Below are positions 43,550 through 54,515 of a DNA stretch of 64,000 bases, piece by piece; position 1 is the first letter of the stretch; the number at the start of each line of letters is the position of its first letter. The DNA is from Pelobates cultripes (lineage: Eukaryota > Chordata > Amphibia > Anura > Pelobatidae). Where the stretch lies: assembly GCA_933207985.1 (NCBI GenBank), contig OW240913.1:272078986-272142985 (forward strand), read 5' to 3'. Under the pieces are notes generated by a model. The model searched no databases. It worked only from the letters and a program-made list of their open reading frames with translations, and had not been told where the DNA came from. The position numbers and the translations under genes are program-made.

Positions 43550-44484
43550 AGAAAATGACTTTCCTGTTACTGGTCACTGAAACCAGAACCAGGACTGTCA
43601 GCTGGACAAAATATTAGTAAATAATAAATAATTAAATCAAAATTGCCATCAATATGTCGGAATATAGAGAGGGTTCATACGTAGATTCAAGTGATTAAAA
43701 TAGCCTAAATGGCTCTTCTCCTGTCTAAAGGACTCTTAGACGTAAAGAATCTATTTGAGACTCAGGACTTTAATATAATCAACCATAGTATGTCCATGTC
43801 AACAGTAAAAGCGGTTGTGGAATGAGCCTTTAAATTAACTCCTGTAATCTAGATGGAAAAGACAATCAGTCAAGGAGGAACTTTGAATAGTGGCTGTATA
43901 TAAAGTAACACTTGTAGCAAAGCCCGCTGTATCAAAAAAGCTACAATAAGAGTGTAGTTAAGCAATCAGCAATTAAGGATAACAGCATTTAGCTGGATAC
44001 CAAGTAACATATAATAAAAGGAAAAAAGTCTACATGAAAATTCGTAGATTAATCACAAAATATGTCATAAATGATAAATCTTAAGTTAGTGGTTTCCTAA
44101 ATCGCTATGGGGTACAAAGAGTATCTGTTGCCCCCTCAAATACATACAGAGCCAGTCCAGATTCCTCAATCAAATAGATAGTTCCAATCTAGATAGCATA
44201 TCAGGAGTGACAGGAGGAAAAGGTGAAAAATTAGGAAATAATAGTGCTAATGTGTAGAACCATGCTTAGAGTGCTGGTTACCTACACATCGTGAAATAGT
44301 GCCCTAGAAGTGAAAATAAAAAGTGAGTGAAAGTGAAGGAGAAAAACCTCCTTCAACCCGACGCGCGTTTCGGTGCTGTGATGCACCTTCGTCAGGGGCT
44401 GAATTCGTTATGGACCCTAGACCTTGTTTAAATACCCCTGGTATTGTAACTGTTGAGAGGATTCCACCAATCAGGGTTCCTATG
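43550..44484 (-). repeat. Left inverted arm of PLE (pLTR-like)
   Basis: About 935 bp, the reverse complement of 46247-47180 with very few differences visible (for example the 'gagggggcaacagatactc' block at 46594 and its complement near 44140). PLE ends carry such 'pseudo-LTRs', which may be direct or inverted. It contains one hammerhead-like motif (44352-44403). Confidence 0.9.
44352..44403 (-). ncRNA. Hammerhead-ribozyme-like motif, left arm
   Basis: Minus-strand copy, base for base the same as 46328-46379: helix I TTCAGCCC/GGGTTGAA, core CTGACGA, helix II GGTGC/GCACC, core GAAA, two-pair helix III closed by a GCGC loop, then GTC as the predicted cleavage triplet. It is antisense to the endonuclease frame that follows. 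Confidence 0.8.
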
Positions 44485-44546
44485 TCCTCTCCCAAAACCT
44501 ATTAACACCTATTAACACCTGGCTTAAATCGCCTGCTGCCGGCACC

Positions 44547-44999
44547 TTTCAGTGCGGCAAGTGTAAGGCCTGTAAATTTATCCGGAAACAATCGAAATCA
44601 TTCTCTAACTCGGATAATACTGAGATACATACAACTAAAACCTTCTTTAACTGCAAAACCGAGGGCCTAATATACCTCATTACTTGCAGTTGCAATTTGA
44701 AATACGTGGGGAAGACTTTCAGACAGTTTAAAACCCGCATCCTTGAACACATAAACTCTGTGAATCCATCCAGACAGATAGATACATCTATATCAAGACA
44801 TTTGAAAATTAAACATGCCGGCTCTGCACAGGGCTTACGCTTTAATGGAGTAGAAAAAATAAAGTTGGGACCAAGGAAGGGAGATCTGGACAAAAGACTC
44901 TTACAGCGAGAGAGCTTCTGGATATTTAAATTAAAAACTTTATCCCCCTTGGGCCTTAACGAAGGATTTTCATACACTCCCTTTATCCCTGATTAAATA
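44547..44999 (+). pseudogene. Penelope-like GIY-YIG endonuclease domain
   Basis: The frame reads FQCGKCKACKFI (a CxxC...C cluster that precedes the nuclease in PLEs), then GLIYLITCSCNLKYVGKT (the GIY-YIG pair as IYL...KYVGKT). Next come FKTRILEHINS (catalytic Arg region), HLKIKHAG (His motif), ERESFWIFKLKTL (catalytic Glu region, with E as RES/F-W) and GLNEGF, the usual PLE C-terminus, and a stop. About 150 codons are open. No reverse transcriptase precedes it because the inverted arm begins directly upstream, so this is a 5'-truncated PLE. The domain would nick DNA for target-primed reverse transcription in a full element. Confidence 0.85.
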
Positions 45000-46246
45000 C
45001 CGGTTCTTCCCTAGCAACACTTCATTAATTTACTATTTAATAATTGGAAATTAATCCATCAAAAGAGTAAATACCACTTAGATACATTCAATATGGAAAT
45101 TTACCCCTGGTATGTCTGTGACTGACCCCTAGTGGCTCAAAGAAGGTATACAGCCCTCATTATTATAGCCTGTCTAGTGGGTATCTTCTGGATACACTTT
45201 AAATATACTATATAACTCACTCATTTGAGTAAATTATGTCCAGTAAGACTTACACATGACCGATCACTCTGATCCCATGATGACACATGATCCATTAAAA
45301 GTTATATAAATTACTTAAAATTTAATATATCGTATGCTACTTTTCCCTCCATCTCCTATTTATAATACTATACACGTTATATGGATATATGGACTAGCCC
45401 AACGTACCAGCCATCTAAATTGACAAATTGAATTGATACTGCCAACGGGAATGGCTGGACAAATTTCGATTACCGAAATACTAATCTCCATTTAGTAAGA
45501 ATAAGAACTGACGAATTTATCTGCATTATAAAAAGCCTCAATATTTGATTATGTATATCAGAGGCATTCATTACCTAGTATTTATGTAGACACACTGGTA
45601 TATGAGTATCTGGCAATTTATTTACGATCACCAAGCCATTTGATAATACCCGCACATGGGAATTTTGGGTATAAGCTCAGCTATTACTATTTTCACATGA
45701 CTGCTAAGAACAGTATAGCGGGTGTTAATTCCGCCCGTAAATCGAGAATGAGGCTTGATAATGAAATGATCATTACCCTAATAGGAAGTACAGTTAACCT
45801 GACCGCCCATATTTATATAATCCTTATGATATCCTGGGATAGGTATTAGGTCCCCATGGCTGAGCGAGGGTTAAAATCCCTTATTTCCACTTTTTAGTGG
45901 TTTTTCGCTCAAAGCCTCTCTACCCATTCTCATGATCCTACAGGCGTCCAGATAACCCATGATGAACCGTCTACTTCTCAAACAATGCCTTGCGATAGCA
46001 ATACACTGACTTTACATGATATAAATGTCTTGACGAATCATCCGTCTCTGATTATAAAATTTACACAGATATATTCACCTTCGTCCTTTCCCTATTCTAT
46101 GAAGCAAGTCACTCCATCCAATGAGTACATACAGGGTTAAATATAAACCACACAATGTAGAGGTGGACTTAACCCTGATTGGAGCCTTTTATTTAAACAG
46201 CGAATTAGCATATTCTGACGTCATTTTGGCGCCGACTGACGGTCCA
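45000..46246 (+). other. PLE 3' untranslated region
   Basis: AT-rich, between the endonuclease stop and the right arm, with no open frame of interest. The continuous spacing suggests it belongs to the PLE, but homology was not tested. Confidence 0.45.
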
Positions 46247-47180
46247 CATAGGAACCCTGATTGGTGGAATCCTCTCAACAGTTACAATACCAGGGGTATT
46301 TAAACAAGGTCTAGGGTCCATAACGAATTCAGCCCCTGACGAAGGTGCATCACAGCACCGAAACGCGCGTCGGGTTGAAGGAGGTTTTTCTCCTTCACTT
46401 TCACTCACTTTTTATTTTCACTTCTAGGGCACTATTTCACGATGTGTAGGTAACCAGCACTCTAAGCATGGTTCTACACATTAGCACTATTATTTCCTAA
46501 TTTTTCACCTTTTCCTCCTGTCACTCCTGATATGCTATCTAGATTGGAACTATCTATTTGATTGAGGAATCTGGACTGGCTCTGTATGTATTTGAGGGGG
46601 CAACAGATACTCTTTGTACCCCATAGCGATTTAGGAAACCACTAACTTAAGATTTATCATTTATGACATATTTTGTGATTAATCTACGAATTTTCATGTA
46701 GACTTTTTTCCTTTTATTATATGTTACTTGGTATCCAGCTAAATGCTGTTATCCTTAATTGCTGATTGCTTAACTACACTCTTATTGTAGCTTTTTGATA
46801 CAGCGGGCTTTGCTACAAGTGTTACTTTATATACAGCCACTATTCAAAGTTCCTCCTTGACTGATTGTCTTTTCCATCTAGATTACAGGAGTTAATTTAA
46901 AGGCTCATTCCACAACCGCTTTTACTGTTGACATGGACATACTATGGTTGATTATATTAAAGTCCTGAGTCTCAAATAGATTCTTTACGTCTAAGAGTCC
47001 TTTAGACAGGAGAAGAGCCATTTAGGCTATTTTAATCACTTGAATCTACGTATGAACCCTCTCTATATTCCGACATATTGATGGCAATTTTGATTTAATT
47101 ATTTATTATTTACTAATATTTTGTCCAGCTGACAGTCCTGGTTCTGGTTTCAGTGACCAGTAACAGGAAAGTCATTTTCT
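46247..47180 (+). repeat. Right inverted arm of PLE (pLTR-like)
   Basis: Inverted partner of 43550-44484 and in the same orientation as the endonuclease. It contains the sense hammerhead-like motif (46328-46379). Beyond it, at 47196-47325, GGGGTTATGCCCC, GACACCACTGGAGTGTC and TTTCAATGAGCCAA echo words that lie at 43278-43549 outside the left arm in direct orientation. Confidence 0.9.
46328..46379 (+). ncRNA. Hammerhead-ribozyme-like motif, right arm
   Basis: Type I layout. Helix I strands TTCAGCCC (46328-46335) and GGGTTGAA (46372-46379) pair over 8 bp with one G-U. Core CTGACGA (46336-46342), then an unpaired A. Helix II is GGTGC (46344-46348) with GCACC (46355-46359) around an ATCACA loop. 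Core GAAA (46360-46363). Helix III is only A-U and C-G pairs around loop GCGC. GTC ends at 46371, the expected cleavage point. Minimal hammerheads with a two-pair helix III are established in Penelope-like elements. The extra A at the base of helix II departs from consensus; self-cleavage is inferred. Confidence 0.82.
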
Positions 47181-48087
47181 AGTACTTCCATTTTGGGGTT
47201 ATGCCCCTTGACACCACTGGAGTGTCATTTAAAGGTGTGACTGACCACTAGGAGGGTGGTATATTCAAGTCTGGAATAACCACTACCTTTGGCCTAGTCA
47301 ATTTCTACTACTTTCAATGAGCCAATACTGATAAAAAGTATTGTCAAAAAATTTTGGATTGGTGGGATTGTGATCATTTTAACAACATTAACAGCTCATC
47401 AGCTGCCTTTATTATGTATACAGGTATCAAACATAGATTGGTAATGTTACTCTCAGTTAAGAACCCAGAGAAACCTCTTCCAGAGACAGTAAATATAGAT
47501 GATTAACATGAGCAAGATTACAGACCAAATAAATAACACTACATACCCTCTCCTTTTTAATCATTTGTATCTGATGTAATGAACGTCCCATGATTAGTCA
47601 TTATAATTATTATTAGAAATATTCATCATTTATGCTTGAAACCTCCAGCCCCACCGTCACAAGTTATCTTAGTATCTTAGTTATCATTAAGAAGGAATTA
47701 TTAGGAAGGTAATTGAGGGCAAAGTTTGCATTAAATGGGAGTATCCAGGAATCACTATGAAACAGGCTCAGAATAGCGACATGGAACTAGAGTACTGAAA
47801 GAGGACGGACTGGTTAGGCATAGATTAATCTCATACTTGCCATTAAAATTAAACTTTCTTAACCTCGTACACAGCAAGTTTGATCTTGCTGTTGCGATGC
47901 AAAGAATGACAATGTGGCAAGTAATGATTCATTTAAAATATTCAATCAATATTCAATCAATTACTAATATAATTCATCTTTTTCTGTCAAGTGACAAGTA
48001 TGTAAATTAGTTACATCTAGAAACAGACATGGCTTATTGAAATTTTGCTAAATTTCAGGTATTTCACAGGATGTGATCTGCTAATAG
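47181..48087. other. Unassigned non-coding sequence
   Basis: After the PLE arm and its flanking echo (to about 47340) nothing is recognised. Confidence 0.4.
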
Positions 48088-48360
48088 GAACATTCCAAGC
48101 AACATAACCACTACAGTGTGCTGCAGTGGTTATGGAGCCTTGAGTGCCCTGGCATCTCCCTCATGTAAGTAGTCTAACAGTTTACTAAGAATTTGACAAC
48201 TGACCTGGGGTATGCCGGGTGCTGGTCACTTCCTCCACTCCTTCTAGATGCTTCCGTTAGCTCTACTGAGCTAAGCCATGCCATGCAGTGCCAGCTCATG
48301 GACCCACTTCACTACTGGACTTAGCTCAATGCAGATAGCTTCCGGATTTCATGGAGAAGG
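48088..48360 (+). mobile_element. MITE related to the 49568 element
   Basis: AACATTCCAAGCAACATAAC followed by CACTACAGTGTGCTGCAGTG (hairpin) and GGTTATGGAGCCTTGAGTG is the same terminal motif as CACCATAACCACAACAGC at 49588. The right end is not clear. Confidence 0.5.
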
Positions 48361-48590
48361 CAACCAGGCACCCATGTACTGAGAGACAGATCCAGAGTGG
48401 CAATCAGTGGCGAAACTAAAGTAGAGAGGGCCCTCGTGTGAGATGTTTTTTGGGACCCTATTATCGTAAGGATGGAAAAAAGGTAGATCCCAATCTCTTG
48501 TACAATTCCCTCAATGCTTTGTCAGCTGGGGAGCTACCATTTGCCCTTCGTTGCAGACTTGTATTAAGCACTAAGCAGTGTGTATGTTTG
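48361..48590. other. Unassigned non-coding sequence
   Basis: 'ggcgaaactaaagtagagagggcc' recalls a common dispersed-repeat edge; not assigned. Confidence 0.35.
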
Positions 48591-48797
48591 ACTTTAAGCA
48601 TGTTTTTGCATTGAGTATGTGTGTAGGTGTCTATTTGTGTGTAGTGCTGTGTTGTGTGTTTTATGTACTGTTGCCATTTGCAAGCCGGGGTTTGCTTGTG
48701 TGCAGTGTTTGTCTTTGAATGTAGGGGTGTTCTTTATGCAGTGTTGACGTTTAAATTTGTGTGTGGTGTCGAAGTTTGAAAACTGAGATGTATGTAC

Positions 48798-48828
<31 letters not shown>

Positions 48829-49240
48829 TATACACTGCCACACTCACACACATATACACACATACACATGTAGATACACTGACAAAGAGACATACACTAA
48901 CACAGGTACAGACAAGCAGGTACACATACACACTGACACATATAGATACACACACATTGACACACATGCAGATATACAGACACACATATACACAGACATA
49001 CATGTTAACACATACAGATACACATACATGCAGTTACACAGTCACACACAATGACACACTTGAAGACAGACACAGATACACACAATGACACTCATACAAA
49101 TACTGACACATAGATAGATACACTGACACACATACACATAAACAAATATGTACACAGACACACATACAGATACACAGACACACATGCAGACACACAGATA
49201 GATACATAGACACTTCCACAGATAAAAGGTCATGTAGTAG
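48591..49240. repeat. GT-rich then CA-rich cryptic minisatellite
   Basis: 48591-48790 is rich in tgtgtg-type words on the plus strand. A (TA)n tract lies at 48797-48835. From 48838 to 49215 irregular ACACATACAGATACACAC-type units run on. Several 60-99-codon frames on both strands are by-products of the repeat. Confidence 0.85.
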
Positions 49241-49567
49241 ACTTAGATACATACAAGAAATAAACAGGCTATTTCTAAGATAAAAGATAAAAAACTTACC
49301 ATGCCCCTATGTATCCCCCTGGCATTTCCCCAAAGTGAATGCACCTGTGCAAAGTCAAGCCACCTGTGACGTCATCTTCCAGCGTCATACCTCCCTGGTA
49401 GGTTCTTTTGCATTTTAATAAAGACAGGAAAAATTGAGGCATTCTAAAACTTTTGACCAATTGGTGTATATAATTTTAAATGCTTGGAGAACTGTCAGAT
49501 AAACATCAACCCAATAACAGCTGAGGAACTGTTTATCTATATCAGCCCAATGACTAGTCCGCTCACT

Positions 49568-49720
49568 GCTGTGATATTGTTAAAGAACGCCCCAAGCACC
49601 ATAACCACAACAGCTTATGGTGTGAGGAGTCCTCTTGGGCCCTACAAAACTCTTTTTGGACAGTTTCACTTCTTACCCGGGGCTGTTACTCAGCTCCACT
49701 ACTAATGCAGGAACGTCCAT
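49568..49720 (+). mobile_element. T2-like MITE, left part
   Basis: GTTAAAGAACGCCCCAAGCA opens with the TTAAAG-type end; the CACCATAACCACAACAGC / GCTTATGGTGTG hairpin follows. It runs into the hairpin at 49752-49896. Confidence 0.5.
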
Positions 49721-49751
49721 TAGCTCTCCCAAGATAAGCCCTGCTGTGTTT

Positions 49752-49896
49752 AATAGCGACAGCCGGTCACTACACCAAACTCCAGTGGTTATGCTGCTGG
49801 ACCTTTGCTTTAATTTGGCTCAATTCAGTATCACGCAGCAAAAGGTCCAGCAGCATAACCACTGCAGTTTGGTGTAGTGACCGGCTATCGCTATTA
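49752..49896. repeat. Long near-perfect hairpin
   Basis: Arms of about 58 bases: TAATAGCGACAGCCGGTCAC through GCTGCTGGACCTTTGC (49752-49809) and its complement GCAAAAGGTCCAGCAGCATA through GACCGGCTATCGCTATTA (49837-49896). Loop about 27 bases. Only a few mismatches. Probably a young MITE fold-back. Confidence 0.85.
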
Positions 49897-51059
49897 AGAA
49901 AATTAGCTATTTTTAAATTTTTTTTTCATATTGCAATGTATTTTATGTACACTAATTGAAAAATAAAATGTGAATACGGAAACACTATAAACGTGTGTTT
50001 TACAGTTAAGCTGCAGATCAGTCACAAACTGAACTGAAATATTGTGACATTGCTCGAGTATAAATAATGTCTGACTCATACTCACCCAATTCACATAGCT
50101 TTCAGTGCAATCTTTATCTATGGAGTATGGCACCATCTGCAGGATATACGCATGTACTGCATATGCTCCATGCCAGCTTTCCATTAAAATATTAGGCTTT
50201 TTTTTTTTTTTTTTAAAGCTTTGCTGATGGACAATTTTTTAGGGGACATAGCTAGGACATATGGGTGGATGGACACCTAAGCAGAGAGCTTTGTCACTTA
50301 AATGGAACTTTTCACATACTTACTGGTAACGGTTGACACTGTCTACCTACATTGCCTTTTCTACTCTTGGGTTTCTCCCTGCCAGGAGAAAAATCGAAGC
50401 AGAAAAAGTGGTTGTGGCCTGATGGAAAACGCAGAAAAAAAGGCTGAGACCTGCATGTGTCAGACCACAACTACAGGCCCTGTGGACGTTAGACCACTTC
50501 TTCCTGACTTTCCTGAAGACTGCTTGGACGCTCACAGGGCACATTGCTCTCTACATGGACAAAGAATGGAGGGAGAGCAGCCCAAGGATATAATTGTCTA
50601 GTCTCAATATTTTAAGCCATCATAAGGAAGTGTAGAGTCTCCTATCAATTTAAACCTCTACAGACTTTCCAAGACCTCTCAGCCATTACTCTACAAAAGA
50701 GAAATTACTTATTTTTGTTATTTTTCTTCTTTGTTTTAACTTCCATTTTACCTTATTCTTTCCCCTCTATCCCCTGTTGCGATGGATAACTTGGAGGCTT
50801 ACAGTTTCTTTTTTATTATTATTTACAAGTGTGTAGCTATTTCAAGGGCTAAAATCATTCACTTTCCTGCCTTCCCATGTGACTGTTAAAATTATCACCT
50901 TGATTTATAATTCTTGGCTAAGCTTTTCAAATAATTTAATATTTTTAGATAAACTTTTAAAATATTTTTTTCTAAATATCAAAAATGTATCATATAAAAT
51001 AAATATATCAATATATAAAAATAATGAACATATTAAAACATATTTTAAAAAATATATTA
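49897..51059. other. Unassigned sequence with one 99-codon open frame
   Basis: A plus-strand frame at 50302-50601 (MELFTYLLVTVDTVYLHCLF..., later DVRPLLPDFPEDCLDAHRAH) matches no family I know. The remainder is T- and A-rich, with a poly-T at 50189-50214. This may be the leader of the LINE ORF1 fragment that follows. Confidence 0.3.
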
Positions 51060-51900
51060 AATAGGGGCAGAACCAGCAGCCATACCAAGCAGACGTGCAT
51101 CAGATGAGCCCCCAGCAAAACAGTAATAAATTGCTGATTGTTTCAGCTTTAACTTACCCCAATGCCTAAAAACAAGGGTAAACAAAAATAAGAACTACAA
51201 ACCCTGAAAAACCTCTGGCGACCGCCAACATCATGGAGTTGCTCAGGAGGACACGTATCCCGCAGAGGCCTGTAATGGCACCTCCCTTTGACAGCTCTCA
51301 CAATTAACCAGCAAGGCCTTCGTGGATAGCAAAAAAGCAGACAGCGAGGGAGCATACTGCCCCACCTTCTGCACCTACTGGAGGCTCACCGGTAATGGAG
51401 GGCATGATGAGAGACCTCCTAGGCGAGCTCTGATTAAACATCCTGGCAATATAGGCCAATTCCAAGAGGAGATTGGAGGAGCAGAAGCCAGGCTTACCAG
51501 TCTAGAAAATAAACTGCAGGCGTTACAACGCGAACGTGCTCTGGCCACAGACCGCATGACAGTTATGGAGGATAAGAGACGGTGGAAAACTGTAAACATG
51601 CACAGCCTTGCAGATGGCATGGAGGCTGCTGAAATTCCACACTTCTTCAGGAGACTGCTGGTGAGTCTCTTTTCTTCCAAACAGGCTAAAGTTATGCGGC
51701 TGGATGGCTGCTACAAAATACCAGCATCACCAAAAACCACTGTGGGTAGCAGCAGGGATGTCATTATCCACTTCTAAAATAGGCAAGATCGCCTGACCTT
51801 TATGACTGCGGTTAGCAACAAGTCACTATATAGGTTTGAAGACTACGCCTTAACGTTCTACCCAGATTTGTCTAAGGACACGTTAGATTGACGGAGATCC
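51060..51900 (+). pseudogene. Decayed L1/Tx1 ORF1
   Basis: The frame 51322-51777 has a coiled coil (EEIGGAEARLTSLENKLQAL), then MTVMEDKRRWKTVNMHSLAD in the place of the EDRxRRNNxRxRGLPE junction, then LDGCYKIPASPKTTVGSSRD and VIIHF, equivalent to the DRxHRxPxP...PRDVIxxF section of ORF1 RRMs. The N-terminus is a GGGGCAGAACC-type leader with MPKNKGK-like codons near 51162. Stops and the changed junction show decay. It belongs to a subfamily different from LINE-A and LINE-B. Confidence 0.65.
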
Positions 51901-52745
51901 TTGCGGCCCCTAAGCTCCCATCAATGTATTTTGCCGTCCCATGGGAGAGAAGGGTAGACAAATTTCTCTGGAATTACAATGAATCGTGTGGTTTCATCAA
52001 CATCTGGAGGGCCCACCATCCTGATGCTATAGACTATTCTTTTTTGTTTGTTTTTTGCCCCGCATGGTGCTTTTAAATTAATTTTTGGGAAACACACAAT
52101 TGGTCTCCTTTCTTACTGGCTCAGAGATATAATTACAGAGATGTAAAATATTTACTGGTTACACCATGCTGATATAGCACTGTATCTTAAACAATGTATG
52201 GAGGTCACCCGCTTCCCCCAATGGAACTGATGCACTGCTGCTAGTGATGTCGATGGGTGTGGTCAGCAATAAGGTGGTTATTTCGAGCCACCTTATTAGG
52301 ATAGCTACCCATAAAAAGAAAATGAAATGTCAAACTTTTACCTTTCAGAAATCTCTACAAAAGACTGAGTCCCAAAACAAAACTGATCCTAACCCTAATA
52401 CCTTGAAAGAAACGAGAGCAGTACACACCCAAATTAGATACCTTCTTGCAAGACAGATGCAGTATTTTTGCTGTTTCATTTATGAAAAGGCAAATAAAGT
52501 GGATACCATCCTTGCTCACAGCCTTTGACCAAGACCAACATCCAAACCAATCACTGCAGTAGGCTTTGTGGATATGGTGTAATAGACCATTAGTGTACCC
52601 CTTAATATCTACAGATATCCATGTTACTGCAATTATAATACGATCTCAAGAAATTAAACTAAATATGTCCAGGAAAGCATATATATTGTTTTAGGAGATA
52701 ACTGATTCTATTAGCAACACATTTAGACTCTTGTGTGATAGTTTT
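51901..52745. other. Unassigned sequence, possibly LINE 3' remains
   Basis: One short frame (51888-52076) reads RRVDKFLWNYNES, which might be an ORF2 C-terminal scrap, but the assignment is weak. No terminus or poly-A tail was located. Confidence 0.3.
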
Positions 52746-53050
52746 GACTATGCTAACATGCAGTGACAAAGACTTTAATTATATTAAGAAGCAGTTTCTC
52801 CTCATCTTAAAAACAACTTGGATAGTACAAATCAACCCCTGGGCATAGAGTCTGTAGTGAGTCAACAGCTGGAAAACCGTTGTTTTACCGTCTGTAACTG
52901 TCCAACTCTGACACATTCTTCCCATTTTTTTTAGTGATTTCACCAAGCCTTATCAATTTAGCCTTCAGTGACTTCTATTATAAATTATACACTGCCTGGC
53001 CAAAAAAAAAGTCGTCACTAAAATAAATGGTCACCCACTCTAATATTTAG
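52746..53050 (+). repeat. 305-bp direct repeat, copy 1
   Basis: GACTATGCTAACATGCAGTG to CTCTAATATTTAG. It matches 54211-54515 in length and differs at about 8 positions. Its last ~63 bases are the terminal repeat of a Tc1 element (TACACTGCCTGGCC from 52988). Confidence 0.95.
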
Positions 53051-54210
53051 AAAGAGTACAAATGGAACTGTGTGTAAGAGGCGCTTAGATGTGCAGAATA
53101 AACGGAATAAAGAACTGCTTCAACACTCTTGTGGGGCTTGCCCACCTTAAATATGAAAACCAAACAAAAGGAAGAAAGGCCACAAGGCTATTCACCGCTA
53201 AGAGTGGCGCAAATAGTTATAAATTTAAACAACTACCCTATATAAGGGTCTTCTGGTAATGTCTTTACAATTTTCACATAAGTAGCGACATATATAAAAC
53301 AGGGGAAAAAAACATAAAAGGGAATAATAGTGTAAATCCGTGGAGGTGATGTTTATAGTGAAGTGGTTAAATAAATTGCCAACTCACATGCTACAGTGCC
53401 TAGAGTAGGATAGGCTCAGATCGCATCCGCTTTCGTGCCGTCTGGTGGCACGTTCCCCTTTAAGGATGTTAGTGATTTTCCTCAGAGCAGGGAGATAAAA
53501 AAAAAAAAAGTGCAATAGAGTATATTCTGGTGTAGTATTCTTAAAAATAAAGGTAAGTGTATAGTTGCTTTAAATAGGTGTTCACCTTATTCAGAGCCCA
53601 AGTACCTGGCTCTGGGTTTGACAGCTTGGGTGTCAGTAAAGGGGACACCTCCCTTCTTGGAGCAGGTTAGATGAGGACCAGGAGCGGACTTGATATAAAA
53701 ATTAATTTATTCTGACAAAATAGTAATAAAATACAAAATATTCAAATAAAATCCATATAAAAGTCTATAGATACAGTGTCCAACCGGTGTCCTTGTTATC
53801 CGAGACGCATTTCACCCTTCACAAGGGCTTTTTCAATCAGCATGTCCTGCTCCGTTTCTTGTCTGATTAAATATGCCGGTCCGGCTTCCCATTGGTGGGT
53901 GGTGTCTTGTGGCATCCAATCAGGTGTCTCTTTTGAGGGGGGAGTGTGGTATCCAGCCTATTCCCATCAATTCATTACCAGTGTACCGGAAGTGACGTTA
54001 AGCACTTCGCTGCGTCACTTCTGGTTCCGAACTCGCCATATTGTGTACGGGCACTTACTAGGGGAGAGACCTGGCACCATTATACGTGTCTGTCTCTCCT
54101 ATTATGCCCGATGTTGCATACTTAATTGAAGATCCCTTTATACACATATACATTATAGGGGCATGTCCTTAGTTAATATTGTATTATCATTTATCATAAG
54201 GAGGAAAAAA
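53051..54210 (-). mobile_element. 1160-bp insertion between 305-bp direct repeats, PLE-end-like
   Basis: It interrupts a sequence that otherwise continues seamlessly from copy 1's upstream to copy 2's downstream. The plus-strand end GGAGGAAAAAA is A-rich. Around 53797-53850 the minus strand shows a CTGATTGA ... GCCCTTGTGAAGGGT ... GAAATGCGTC order like that of the hammerhead region in the PLE arms, followed on its other side by 'cccattggtgggtgg' and 'ccaatcagg' as in those arms. It is probably a degenerate PLE terminal repeat. No coding region recognised. Confidence 0.5.
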
Positions 54211-54515
54211 GACTATGCTAACATGCAGTGACAAAGACTTCAATTATATTAAGAAGCAGTTTCTCCTCATCTTAAAAACAACTTGGATAGTACAAATCAA
54301 CCCCTGGGCATAGAGTCTGTAGTGAGTCAACAGCTGGAAAACCGTTGTTTTACCGTCTGTAACTGTCCAACTCTGACAGATTCTTCCCATTTTTTTTAGT
54401 GACTTCACCAAGCCTTATCAATTTAGCCTTCAGTGACTTCTATCATAAATTATACACTGCCTGCCCCCAAAAAAAGTCGCCACTAAAATAAATGGTCACC
54501 CACTCTAATATTTAG
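54211..54515 (+). repeat. 305-bp direct repeat, copy 2
   Basis: Second copy; it continues into the Tc1 transposon at its right end. Confidence 0.95.

Noticed and set aside
44297..44520. Minus and plus frames (e.g. MSESEGEKPPSTRRAFRCCD) in the PLE arms
   Set aside because: They translate the hammerhead and its flanks; the same peptide appears from both arms because the DNA is an inverted repeat.
48594..49252. Several 60-99-codon frames rich in CVYMCV or HTHTYT
   Set aside because: They are translations of GT/CA simple sequence in several frames on both strands, with no coding signature.
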